The notes beneath the pieces are model-generated. The model had not been told where the DNA came from. It made no database searches and saw nothing but the letters and a program-made list of their open reading frames with translations. A stretch of DNA of 22,173 nt from JBKECY01 sp047975025 (lineage in GTDB: Bacteria > Bacillota > Clostridia > Lachnospirales > Lachnospiraceae): positions 1-22,173 of the forward strand of contig JBKECY010000077.1 of NCBI GenBank assembly GCA_047975025.1, in the 5' to 3' direction. Within the stretch, counting starts at the first letter, position 1. Each line of letters opens with the position of its first letter. Shown piece after piece: positions 13,314 to 21,051 of this stretch. Made by a program: the position numbers and the translations under genes.

Positions 13314-14027
13314 TTACAAATTTTCAAAAACGATAGCTTCAATTGCCTCCACGCCCATACTTTCTACTAATTGGGCAAATCTCTTGCGCGGCGTACCATA
13401 TTTGATATACACTCCGAGCAGGCGCTCAATCACAAGCATTAGTTCTTCTTCGTTCGCTGCAATTCTTGTGAGCGGCTGTCCAATGGAGTACTGGCGTCCC
13501 CAGCGGCCGCCTATAAAGATTCTATAACCATTTTTATGCCCGACCACTCCAATATCATTCAGGCTTGGCTTGACGCAATTATTCGGGCAGCCTCCTACCG
13601 CAATTTTGAATTTATGCGGCAGTGCCGTATCCTGATATCCAATAAAGAAACGCTCATGTATTTCTTTCGCAATAGCAAAGGTATCAATCAGACCATATTG
13701 ACAGGTAGTCCCTTTACAAGAAACCACCGGACGAATTTTAGCTCCGGTTCCACCTGTGGTAAGTCCTTCTTGTGCCACATACTGTTGAAACTCTTCAATT
13801 TTCTCATAGGGTATCCCAGGTACTTCTACTGTCAGCCTGGTTGTAAAACACACCGTTCCATTGCCAAACAACCTGGCTGCATTTCCAATACAAATCTGCT
13901 GCTCGGCTGTAATATTCCCGTTTGTTGTCAGAACTCTTCCTGAAAAATTATCCGTATGTTTGTTTAGCAGAAACCCCATTTTTTTAACCCGCAAAATATC
14001 CTCGTTGCTTACTGTCAGTGATAACAT
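13314..14027 (-). CDS. Small siroheme sulfite/nitrite reductase-like protein
   Basis: The 237-residue protein resembles the siroheme-[4Fe-4S] half of sulfite and nitrite reductases. An N-terminal ferredoxin-like half domain (about 15-85) is followed by the cluster region: Cys104 and Cys109 in SCKGTTCQYG, and Cys147 and Cys151 in GGCPNNCVKPSLNDIG. The second pair has the classical CX3C spacing; the first is CX4C, whereas classical enzymes have CX5C. It is much shorter than full assimilatory enzymes (over 500 residues) and has no extra ferredoxin domain. It may reduce sulfite, nitrite or another small substrate in an anaerobe; the substrate is not known from sequence. ATG 14027 follows AGGAG. 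It is divergent from a LysR regulator. Confidence 0.85.
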   Translation of the reverse strand: MLSLTVSNEDILRVKKMGFLLNKHTDNFSGRVLTTNGNITAEQQICIGNAARLFGNGTVCFTTRLTVEVPGIPYEKIEEFQQYVAQEGLTTGGTGAKIRPVVSCKGTTCQYGLIDTFAIAKEIHERFFIGYQDTALPHKFKIAVGGCPNNCVKPSLNDIGVVGHKNGYRIFIGGRWGRQYSIGQPLTRIAANEEELMLVIERLLGVYIKYGTPRKRFAQLVESMGVEAIEAIVFENL

Positions 14028-14058
14028 GGCTCACACTCCTTTTTTCTTTATATCTATT

Positions 14059-14064
14059 ATTTTA
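14059..14064 (-). promoter_or_regulatory. Candidate -10 of the sulfite-reductase-like gene
   Basis: TAAAAT on the minus strand lies about 30 bases before the start codon. The corresponding -35 is poor (TTTTCC), as is common at promoters that need a LysR-type activator. Confidence 0.4.
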
Positions 14065-14068
14065 CTAC

Positions 14069-14097
14069 TTGTATCCAGAAAGGAAAAGTGATATTAT
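14069..14097 (+). promoter_or_regulatory. lysR-family gene promoter
   Basis: TTGTAT (14069-14074) and TATTAT (14092-14097) are 17 bases apart. The predicted start near 14104 places the palindrome at 14110-14124 in the early transcribed region, fitting autorepression. Confidence 0.6.
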
Positions 14098-14109
14098 CGA
14101 ATCAATATG

Positions 14110-14124
14110 ATAGGTATTACCTAT
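14110..14124. promoter_or_regulatory. Palindromic LysR-type operator candidate
   Basis: ATAGGT-ATT-ACCTAT is a perfect 6-bp dyad with the T-N11-A form of LysR-family sites. It lies just downstream of the lysR start site and its centre is about 65 bases upstream of the predicted start of the divergent reductase gene, the usual place for a LysR recognition site. Confidence 0.6.
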
Positions 14125-14143
14125 TGAAGCAAAGGAGATTCCT

Positions 14144-15064
14144 ATGACAATCCGACACCTTAGAATCTTTGTAACAGTGGCTAAAACTGAAAACATGCGT
14201 GCGGCCGCGGAGCAGCTCTATCTGTCTCAGCCAACGGTCAGCCAGGCGATTCGAGAATTAGAAGTCCACTATGATACCTATCTGTTCGCACGTCTGTCAA
14301 AACGCCTCTTTATTACAGAAGCAGGCGAAGCACTCTTACAGCACGCATTAAGTGTCCTTGCAAAATATGATGAGCTTGAATATAACATGCGAAAAGATCA
14401 TTTTATACAGCATGTCAGAATCGGGAGCACCATCACGATTTCCTCAGACATCCTGCCGAGCCTGATCTCCGAATTCGAAGAATCCCATCCTAAGATTGCA
14501 ACGTTTTCACTCACCGGAAATACACAGCAGATTGAGGAAAAGCTGCTAAAGAACGAATTGGATATCGGCATCATCGAAGGTGAAATTCATCACAAAGATC
14601 TCATCAGCCGGTCAGTTCTCGGCGATTATCTTGTGCTTGCTTGTGCCTGCACGCATCCATTGGCTCAACATCCGGTTCTTCACCTGCAAGACCTGCACCC
14701 TCATCCTTTTGTCATGAGAGAATCCGGCAGCGGTACACGAGAGCTGTTCCTTCAATCGCTGCAAGAGAAATCCATGTCAGTGCGGATTAAAATGGAGGCT
14801 TCCTACCCGGATGCAATAAAGAACGCAGTTTTGTATAATCAATGCCTTGCCGTTCTCTCAATCCGGCTCTTAAAACAGGAAATACGAGAGCAGAAAATCA
14901 GTGCTTATACCAGCAGTATTCCGAATTGGAATCGCACCTTTAAGCTGGTTTACCACAAAGACACTTTTTTATCGCATTTTATCGAGGATATTGAAGCACT
15001 GTTAAAAAAATACACGCTTTCTGAAACCGATACACCTAAAGGTCTGTTAGTATGGGAATTCTAA
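14144..15064 (+). CDS. LysR-family transcriptional regulator (CysL-like context)
   Basis: The 306-residue protein has an N-terminal winged helix-turn-helix (1-60: RHLRIFVTVAKTENMRAAAEQL, then LSQPTVSQAIRELE) and a two-lobed periplasmic-binding-type effector domain (about 90-295). ATG 14144 has AAAGGAG upstream. It is divergent from the small sulfite/nitrite-reductase-like gene. In Bacillus the LysR regulator CysL controls sulfite reductase genes, so regulation of the neighbour is the simplest guess; the effector is unknown. A terminator overlaps its stop codon. Confidence 0.93.
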   Translation: MTIRHLRIFVTVAKTENMRAAAEQLYLSQPTVSQAIRELEVHYDTYLFARLSKRLFITEAGEALLQHALSVLAKYDELEYNMRKDHFIQHVRIGSTITISSDILPSLISEFEESHPKIATFSLTGNTQQIEEKLLKNELDIGIIEGEIHHKDLISRSVLGDYLVLACACTHPLAQHPVLHLQDLHPHPFVMRESGSGTRELFLQSLQEKSMSVRIKMEASYPDAIKNAVLYNQCLAVLSIRLLKQEIREQKISAYTSSIPNWNRTFKLVYHKDTFLSHFIEDIEALLKKYTLSETDTPKGLLVWEF

Positions 15065-15095
15065 AAGAAGCCGCCCTGTATTGGACAGCTTCTTT
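15064..15095. terminator. Bidirectional terminator between lysR and the ferredoxin-like gene
   Basis: AAAGAAGC (15064-15071) pairs with GCTTCTTT (15088-15095), with CTGT/ACAG pairing possible inside the loop. The plus-strand tail is TTTAAAATC and the minus-strand tail is TTTTAG, so it can serve both convergent transcripts. Confidence 0.65.
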
Positions 15096-15111
15096 AAAAT
15101 CTCAGATTTTA

Positions 15112-15351
15112 TTATTTATGAATGTATTGCAGCGCTCCGCTTGGACAGTTGTCAATCAATCGCATAACCTGTACATCTGTCGCTTCATCCGGCATAATCC
15201 AGGGAACTCTTTTTAGCTTGAATACCTGCGGCTCCTGGCGTATACATACGCAGGAATGCGTACATATAGACAAGTTAAAATACACATCGACCTGTTTTCC
15301 CCTGTATTTTCGATACCCTTTCGCAAGCAGTTCTTTTTCTTCCACTGCCAT
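15112..15351 (-). CDS. Small (4Fe-4S) mono-cluster protein, YjdI/Fer4_19 type
   Basis: A 79-residue protein matching the divergent single-cluster ferredoxin-like family. The C-terminal CPSGAL (Cys69) and the central VPWIMPDEA are family signatures. The N-terminal cysteines are Cys30, Cys34 and Cys36 in ICTHSCVC, where relatives usually have a CxHxGxC-like motif. It probably binds one iron-sulfur cluster and carries electrons or senses redox state. ATG 15351 follows GGGGAGGTGA, 15 bases after the DUF47 gene, so it looks like the last gene of a PiT-DUF47 transcript. The reason for that linkage is not known. Confidence 0.85.
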   Translation of the reverse strand: MAVEEKELLAKGYRKYRGKQVDVYFNLSICTHSCVCIRQEPQVFKLKRVPWIMPDEATDVQVMRLIDNCPSGALQYIHK

Positions 15352-15366
15352 TCACCTCCCCTGATA

Positions 15367-15990
15367 TCAGGAATTTTTCATGATAATTGTCTCAATTGTA
15401 TCCGCCACTTCTTCACAGGCATCACAGCATTTTTCCAGATAATCAAATGTAATTGTCCATGCACCGGTATAATTGGCTTCGGTATGCTCTTCCGTATACA
15501 GTTTTCTTACAGAATCAATATAAAGTTTATCTCCATCCTCTTCTAAAGTATTGATGAGAATAAGACGCTCTTTGATTACCTTGGATTTCTTGAAATTATG
15601 CAGTTCTTTTAAAGCCTCTTCCATAGCCTGTGTGCATTTTACGATTACCTTAACGAACTGAATGACCTCATCTCGAATTACTGTGATGTTATACATGTAG
15701 ATTCTTTGTAAGACGGTTTCGATTTTATCCGTTACTGTATCAATGCCGCGCGCCAGTGCAATAATGTCTTCACGCTCAATGGGCGTGATAAATTCTTTTG
15801 CCAGCTTCGACATGATCTCGTGATTCAGAATATCCGCACTGTGTTCAATTTCATGCATCTTCTGAACGATTTCATCAATACCATCATACTTAAAATCAGA
15901 AATATTATCAAGTAAAAAACTTGCGGCCTGTGTACTGTATGCTGCCATTTCAACCAATTTATCAAAATAGTCAAATCTTTTTATTGCCAT
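15367..15990 (-). CDS. DUF47 (PhoU-like) protein, phosphate transport accessory
   Basis: The 207-residue all-helical protein belongs to the DUF47/PhoU-like family usually encoded next to PiT transporters and thought to modulate them. Characteristic stretches are HEIEHSADILNHEIMSKL (about 46-63), FITPIEREDIIALARGIDTVTDKIE (about 67-91), and the acidic helix near the end, DACEEVADTIE. No membrane segment is apparent. ATG 15990 has a GAGGTGA ribosome site and lies 24 bases after the transporter stop. Confidence 0.93.
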   Translation of the reverse strand: MAIKRFDYFDKLVEMAAYSTQAASFLLDNISDFKYDGIDEIVQKMHEIEHSADILNHEIMSKLAKEFITPIEREDIIALARGIDTVTDKIETVLQRIYMYNITVIRDEVIQFVKVIVKCTQAMEEALKELHNFKKSKVIKERLILINTLEEDGDKLYIDSVRKLYTEEHTEANYTGAWTITFDYLEKCCDACEEVADTIETIIMKNS

Positions 15991-16014
15991 GCTTTCACCT
16001 CAATCACTTTCCTT

Positions 16015-17064
16015 TTAAAATATAAACATAAATAATTTAGCTATCAAAAATCCGATCAAACCGGCTCCGGGGAACGTAAGTACCCAAGTCAGAATCATTT
16101 CTCTGGCCACGCCCCAGTTGACAGAGGACAGTCTGCGCGATGCTCCCACTCCCATGATCGCAGTGGTCTTGGTGTGCGTCGTGCTTACCGGTATTCCGGT
16201 TAGCGAAGAAAGCAGCAGACAAAGCGCTGCCGCCATATCTGCGGCAAATCCCTGATACGTCTCCAACTTCACCATGTCCATACCAACTGCCTTAATGATT
16301 CGATAACCTCCGATTGAAGTGCCAATACCCATAACCAGCGAACAGAGCATCATCAGCCAGATTGGGATTTCCACAGAGCCAGAATTCGCGGTTCCCTGTG
16401 TCAAAAAAAGTCCCAGCAGAAATACGCCCATGAATTTCTGTCCATCCTGTGCACCATGCATAAACGCCATGGCACCGCCGCCGAAAATCTGCGCATTTTT
16501 GAAAAAGCCAGTGGTCTTCTGACGTTCCATATTACGGCAGATGAACTCCGTCAGTCTGGCTGTAATCCACCCCATGACAAATCCAAGAATGGTGGATAAT
16601 CCAAGGCCATAGAGAACTTTTACCCATTCTGATCCATTGATTCCGCTTAATCCATTGTGCAAAGCGATGGCGGCGCCTGATACACCTGCAATCAACGCAT
16701 GACTTTCACTGGTAGGAATACCAAAGACCCAGGCGGCAACCGCCCAGATTACAATCGCTACCATGGCAGCTGCCAGAGCAATCAGTGCATCTTGGGAATT
16801 CCCATTGAAGTCAGCTATATTATAGATAGTTTCGGCCACGGTCTTGTTAATCATGGTCATGACAAAGACACCCACAAAATTCAGGATAGCTGCCATAATA
16901 ATAGCATGCCGCGGTTTCATGGCTCTGGTTGATACACATGTCGCAATTGCATTAGGTGCATCGGTCCAGCCGTTAACCAGAATAACAGCCAGTGTCAGTA
17001 CTACGATTACAATAAGAGGGAGATTCCCAGGAAGCTGTGAAAAAAAATCTGACAACGTAATCAT
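16015..17064 (-). CDS. PiT-family inorganic phosphate transporter
   Basis: The 349-residue membrane protein has about ten hydrophobic segments and both copies of the PiT signature: GWTDAPNAIATCVSTRAM (about 32-49) in the N-terminal half and GIPVSTTHTKTTAIMGVGAS (C-terminal half). PiT proteins import metal-phosphate complexes or phosphate using the ion gradient and have low affinity compared with Pst. The paired DUF47 gene follows directly. ATG 17064 has AAGAGGT about eight bases upstream. It lies 55 bases after the glucosaminidase stop; I see no convincing promoter in that gap. Confidence 0.95.
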   Translation of the reverse strand: MITLSDFFSQLPGNLPLIVIVVLTLAVILVNGWTDAPNAIATCVSTRAMKPRHAIIMAAILNFVGVFVMTMINKTVAETIYNIADFNGNSQDALIALAAAMVAIVIWAVAAWVFGIPTSESHALIAGVSGAAIALHNGLSGINGSEWVKVLYGLGLSTILGFVMGWITARLTEFICRNMERQKTTGFFKNAQIFGGGAMAFMHGAQDGQKFMGVFLLGLFLTQGTANSGSVEIPIWLMMLCSLVMGIGTSIGGYRIIKAVGMDMVKLETYQGFAADMAAALCLLLSSLTGIPVSTTHTKTTAIMGVGASRRLSSVNWGVAREMILTWVLTFPGAGLIGFLIAKLFMFIF

Positions 17065-17119
17065 TTAATATACCTCTTTTTCATGTTTTCTTTTTCCTTT
17101 ATTCGAAACAAAATCCTGA

Positions 17120-17650
17120 TCACAAACTGTTTCGTATATAACGTCCGTAGGTTGCTTTGTCAGGACTGAAATAGTAATAGACACCATTGATTTTCTGGCG
17201 GCCAGTCAAGACCCTCCCGTAGATCCCGACTGTTTTGACCTTACTGAGATAATATCTATAACCGTTAATTGTCTGCCAGCCGACTAATTGCTTCCCATAA
17301 GTGGTTCCATTCTTGCTGAAATAGTATCGTTCACCGCCAATCCACTGAAATCCGGTCAGCAGTTTGCCATATTTCCCCGCTTGTCGTATTGTACTGAAAT
17401 AATATCGAGACCCATTAATCCACTGGAAACCGGTCAGTTGTATTCCGCTGGTTGCCGAGGCTCTGCTGAAATAATAGCGGACACCTTTAATGGTTCTCCA
17501 TCCTGTCACCATCTGACCACTGGTGCCTGCTGCTTCACTGAAGAAGTACCTGGATCCACTAATCCAATGGAACCCTGTGAACATCTGTCCCCTGGTCGAG
17601 GCAACTGCACTAAAATAATACTGCTTACCTCCAATATTCCACCAGCCGGT
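17120..17650 (-). repeat. Seven tandem cell-wall-binding repeats in coding DNA
   Basis: The 3' third of the glucosaminidase gene encodes seven diverged units of about 24 residues (69-81 bases). The unit pattern is TGF-W-I-x-G-x-R-Y-Y-F-S, then a 5-9 residue loop with YGK/SGQ. DNA identity between units is moderate, so they are old duplications, but slippage or recombination could still alter the number. Confidence 0.85.
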
Positions 17651-18601
17651 GGCATAACTGCCGCTGACTAATTTATAGTAGATCTTCTGATTTACTTCTA
17701 CAAAGGCTCCCTGACTATCGTATTTCGCAAGATCATAGGTTTCTATGATATTAATAAGCTTCGCTGCATAGCCCGAATCCGTAGCATATTTTCCCTGTAA
17801 TCCCTGCGCTGCTTCCTTATAGGATTTAGCATTTTCTCTCCAGGCACCGGAATAATAAGAGGAATTCCAAGAGGTACCATTGCGAATCAAATCTCCATTG
17901 TCATTTAAAGACTCTAAAACAGAGGGGTATTTTCTGAATTGTGCAGATACAGTTACCTTACTGCCATCCTCCAGCTCTTCTTGCGTATCCATTGTTACGC
18001 TCTGTCCATTATAATCCCCTTTGATTCCAAATAGGTTATTTGCCTGAAGTGCCAGTGCGCTTTGCCCCCAGCCTGATTCCAGAATCGCCTGCGCCATCAT
18101 GATGGATGGAAAAATATTGTATTTTGCTGCACTTTTAATCGCCGAACTGGCTATTTTGTTAATAAAAGCTTTTTGTGTTGCACTTGATGCGGAGGCAGCT
18201 CCAACAGAAAATGACAATACAGAATCATAGGTTTCTGCCTGAATACTTTCAGAATCATATACCTCAGGAGTTGTTTCTGTGACCTCCGCCGGTGTATCTG
18301 TCGCATCCGGGGTTGGCGTCGGTGTGACTTCAGACGTAGTTTCTTCTGGAATTTGCGTTGCTGTCACTTCCGGGGTTGACGTTGGTGCAGCTGTTGCAGA
18401 AGGCTCCGGCGTCTCAGTTGGAGAAGCTGTTGCTTCCGGGGTGACAGTCGCAGTTGCTTCTGGAGAAGGAGTCACTTCTTCACTCGGCGTCTGCACAGTG
18501 GCTTCTGTTGTCTCCAATGCAGTCGCATACACAGGAATCTGCATAACACACAGGGAAAAAGCTACTGCTGCACACACTATCTTTTTATAAATCTTGGACA
18601 T
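17120..18601 (-). CDS. Secreted N-acetylglucosaminidase with wall-binding repeats
   Basis: The 493-residue exported autolysin-like enzyme has a signal peptide (1 to about 28, ending VYATA), a low-complexity Pro/Thr/Glu/Ala linker (about 29-118), a glucosaminidase domain (about 143-290) and C-terminal repeats (about 305-490). The catalytic Glu is probably Glu175 in AILESGWGQS, with NLFGIKG and YATDSGYA also typical of AcmA/LytG-like enzymes that cut peptidoglycan. Seven repeats of 23-27 residues start at about 318, 342, 366, 390, 417, 440 and 466, each with (T/V)G(W/F/R), a GxxYYFS strand and a GxxxTG end, resembling choline- or glucan-binding cell-wall repeats. ATG 18601 follows AAAGGAG. Confidence 0.92.
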   Translation of the reverse strand: MSKIYKKIVCAAVAFSLCVMQIPVYATALETTEATVQTPSEEVTPSPEATATVTPEATASPTETPEPSATAAPTSTPEVTATQIPEETTSEVTPTPTPDATDTPAEVTETTPEVYDSESIQAETYDSVLSFSVGAASASSATQKAFINKIASSAIKSAAKYNIFPSIMMAQAILESGWGQSALALQANNLFGIKGDYNGQSVTMDTQEELEDGSKVTVSAQFRKYPSVLESLNDNGDLIRNGTSWNSSYYSGAWRENAKSYKEAAQGLQGKYATDSGYAAKLINIIETYDLAKYDSQGAFVEVNQKIYYKLVSGSYATGWWNIGGKQYYFSAVASTRGQMFTGFHWISGSRYFFSEAAGTSGQMVTGWRTIKGVRYYFSRASATSGIQLTGFQWINGSRYYFSTIRQAGKYGKLLTGFQWIGGERYYFSKNGTTYGKQLVGWQTINGYRYYLSKVKTVGIYGRVLTGRQKINGVYYYFSPDKATYGRYIRNSL

Positions 18602-18737
18602 TTAGGTCTCCTTTCATGAACTAGGCAAGCTCAAAACACGAATCTATTGGTATTTGTTCATTTTACATAAATTTATCATAATTTTAACATCGCATATTAT
18701 CATAACATAGCTGTTCTAAGTAGGCAACAGAAAATGA

Positions 18738-18765
18738 TTGCTTAAAGGGTAGTTTATGTTATACT
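18738..18765 (+). promoter_or_regulatory. Promoter of the radical SAM gene
   Basis: TTGCTT (18738-18743) and TATACT (18760-18765) are 16 bases apart, and TGT precedes the -10 to give an extended form. AGGAGGT lies just before the start codon at 18815. Confidence 0.65.
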
Positions 18766-18814
18766 ACGTATCATACACATACGTAAAGCAACTTTACTTT
18801 TCAGGAGGTAGTAT

Positions 18815-19684
18815 ATGAGATATGAAGGTAATGTATTTCGCCCGCCGAGCGAGGCATATAGTTATATTTTGCAGGTGACCATAGGATGTGCAAGGAACAC
18901 CTGTACATTTTGCTCGATGTATAAAGATAAGTCGTTTCGGATTCGCCCCTTAGAGGACATTGTTGAGGATCTGCAAATGGCAAAAGCTCATTATCGCTCT
19001 CCTGTTAAAAAAGTGTTTTTGGCCGATGGGGATGCGCTGATTATGAAAACACAGGATTTGCTCTATATTTTAGCTAAAATTCATGAGCTGCTCCCCTCCT
19101 GTGAACGCATTACGACCTATGCCGCTCCACGTGATATCTTACAGAAAAGTGATGCGGATTTAAAAGCTTTACAGGAAGCCGGATTGGACATGGCCTATAT
19201 GGGCGCCGAATCAGGTGATGATCAGGTCCTTGCACATATCCGAAAAGGGGTTACTTCCTCAGAAATTGTAGAGGCCGGAAAGAAAATACGCCGCAGCGGT
19301 ATTCGCCTGTCGGTTACCTATATTTCCGGACTTGGAGGACGTTCACGAATGCAGGAACATGCACTTCGGTGTGCACAGACCATTTCCTTGATGAATCCTG
19401 AGTTTGTTGGTTTCCTGACACTGATGCTTGAACCGGGCACACCGCTCTATGAAGAACATGCGCAGGGTGAATTTGAGTTGCTGCGCCCTGAGGAAGTCCT
19501 TACGGAAATGGAGCTGATTATCTCAAATATAGATTCTCCGGGTACGGTATTTCGCTCCAACCATGCTTCAAATTATATTTCACTTAAAGGAACTTTCAAC
19601 GAAGATAAAACATTACTGCTGTCACAGCTAAAAGAAGCCAAAGAACAGCAGCGCTTCAAAGCTGAAGAGTACAGGGGACTTTAG
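18815..19684 (+). CDS. Radical SAM protein, function unknown
   Basis: The 289-residue protein has a radical SAM core with the cluster motif CARNTCTFC (Cys25, Cys30, Cys33). The spacing is CX4CX2C rather than the usual CX3CX2C, as in a clade of COG1032-like proteins with GCSHNxCTFC. GDALIM (about 72-77), GAESGDDQVLAHIRKG (about 134-149) and YISGLGG (about 179-185) fit the TIM-barrel SAM-binding elements. The N-terminal FRPPSEAYSYILQ is also shared in that clade. No B12-binding domain and no peptide substrate gene are present, so the reaction is unknown. It is a single gene with its own promoter and a terminator whose loop contains the stop codon. Confidence 0.88.
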   Translation: MRYEGNVFRPPSEAYSYILQVTIGCARNTCTFCSMYKDKSFRIRPLEDIVEDLQMAKAHYRSPVKKVFLADGDALIMKTQDLLYILAKIHELLPSCERITTYAAPRDILQKSDADLKALQEAGLDMAYMGAESGDDQVLAHIRKGVTSSEIVEAGKKIRRSGIRLSVTYISGLGGRSRMQEHALRCAQTISLMNPEFVGFLTLMLEPGTPLYEEHAQGEFELLRPEEVLTEMELIISNIDSPGTVFRSNHASNYISLKGTFNEDKTLLLSQLKEAKEQQRFKAEEYRGL

Positions 19685-19698
19685 ACCCTGTACTCTTC
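19664..19698 (+). terminator. Terminator of the radical SAM gene, overlapping its stop
   Basis: GAAGAGTACAGGG (19664-19676) and CCCTGTACTCTTC (19686-19698) form a perfect 13-bp stem, followed by TTTTAGATTTTC. The left arm is the last coding sequence, and the TAG stop (19682-19684) is in the loop. The convergent FUSC-HAD gene ends three bases beyond the hairpin and may use it from the other side, though with a weaker tail. Confidence 0.85.
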
Positions 19699-19700
19699 TT

Positions 19701-21005
19701 TTAGATTTTCTTATGTGACTGCTTTCTCCAAGGCAAGGCAAGGGGTTCGTATAGTTTTTTTAATGTCTTCACTACCTGATCCATATTCCCCTCATTTACC
19801 AGAATATCATATTGTCCCGGTCTGGTACCAAATGTAATGCAAGATTTCATATGCAGCTGCTGCATCAGATGATGGCTCATATTCTCTTTCGTCGCATTCT
19901 TTGAATGAATACGAAGAACCGCGTATTCACCATATACATTCTCCTGTATACGGCACCTGATGTGATGACTGTATTCCTGTCTTTCAAAATACTCTCTTAG
20001 TTCTTCCAGGATTTCCTTTTTCTCATAAATAGAAAAGTATACGATATTATGTTCCTTCGGCACACCTTTATGCATGAAATTGCGATACGGTGATTTTTTC
20101 AAATTCTCAAAATGTGCCCGCTGCCAGGCCTGTGTAAGATCGGAATGATAGATCAGCAGAACATCATCAAGAATCACATTTTTAAATGACAGAACCTCTA
20201 ACTGGTTGAGATGTTCTAAAATAGCATCCGCCGCAGACTTTGGAATGATGTATTCTAAAATATACCGGTTCTTCTGAATGTCAAACAATGCACTGCCATC
20301 CATTGTGATTACCGGAAGCGAAAGTTCCAGGCATCTGGTGGCCTCCAGCATGCCTGCGGGAGTACGTTCCGTAGAAATCGTAAAGCGCGCGCCGGATTTT
20401 AACATCCTGTTGAGCTCCACGCGGCTGTAAGCACTCATTTGGTCGGCTGAATCCAACAGTGTATCGTCCAGACCGGAGATAAACAATGTTTCATTATTAT
20501 ACCGTCTGGGGAATTGCAGTGAGTTAAGCAAAAAAGCAAGCAGAATGCCTAACGTGGTGTCAATAACTCTATACAAAGCAAATGAAAACGCGCTGTTCTC
20601 TCCTCTGTGTGCAACTGCAATGCTCAAGAATACGACACATGAAAAATAAGCCGTCTGGGATTGTCCGAGCAGAACTGTAATATATAAAAGTCCCAAACAA
20701 CACAGACCAATCAATAGCGCCAGAGGAATCGCATTCCCCAGTAAATCCGCAAAATGCAGTTCTGCAAGCATAACAAGTATACCGGCGGCAGCCCCTAATA
20801 AGGTACCTAAAATCCGGTTTTTTGCTGCTACTGCCGTATCCTCCCGATAGGGCTGCATGCATAGAATTGCTGCAATTGCTGCATAAAACGGTGTTCTCTC
20901 TATGGACAGCATCTTGTATGCCAAGACGATAGTTGTGACTGCCACTGCAGATTTAATGATTCTAAGGCCGATGGCCGGCGGTTTCCATTGTTTCTTGTTA
21001 CGCAT
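19701..21005 (-). CDS. FUSC-type membrane domain fused to degenerate HAD domain
   Basis: The 434-residue protein joins an N-terminal membrane region (about 13-165, five to six hydrophobic segments, with the FUSC/ArAE-like ILGTLLGAAAG motif) to a C-terminal HAD domain of the Cof type (about 172-425). The HAD motifs are eroded: motif I reads SGLDDTLLD, with Gly178 where the nucleophile Asp normally stands; motif II is ISTERTPAG, present; the usual NG is DG (MDGSALFD, 235-242); motif IV GDxxND is replaced by GTRPGQYD. A Lys at 373 is kept. Phosphatase activity is therefore unlikely, and a binding or regulatory role is more probable. FUSC proteins are linked to export of aromatic acids. It lies 46 bases after degV on the same strand. 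Confidence 0.8.
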   Translation of the reverse strand: MRNKKQWKPPAIGLRIIKSAVAVTTIVLAYKMLSIERTPFYAAIAAILCMQPYREDTAVAAKNRILGTLLGAAAGILVMLAELHFADLLGNAIPLALLIGLCCLGLLYITVLLGQSQTAYFSCVVFLSIAVAHRGENSAFSFALYRVIDTTLGILLAFLLNSLQFPRRYNNETLFISGLDDTLLDSADQMSAYSRVELNRMLKSGARFTISTERTPAGMLEATRCLELSLPVITMDGSALFDIQKNRYILEYIIPKSAADAILEHLNQLEVLSFKNVILDDVLLIYHSDLTQAWQRAHFENLKKSPYRNFMHKGVPKEHNIVYFSIYEKKEILEELREYFERQEYSHHIRCRIQENVYGEYAVLRIHSKNATKENMSHHLMQQLHMKSCITFGTRPGQYDILVNEGNMDQVVKTLKKLYEPLALPWRKQSHKKI

Positions 21006-21051
21006 GACAGCTCCTTGAAATTAAGAATCCATTAATACCGCAACTGCTTTC

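Noticed and set aside
18240..18500. Possible minisatellite or CRISPR-like repeat
   Set aside because: The periodicity comes from Thr-Pro-Glu-Ala codons in the linker; units are short, irregular and lack constant repeats with unique spacers.
18279..18590. 103-codon Val/Gly/Ser-rich frame opposite the glucosaminidase linker
   Set aside because: It is the antisense reading of the Pro/Thr/Glu-rich linker; the regular composition is inherited from that repeat.
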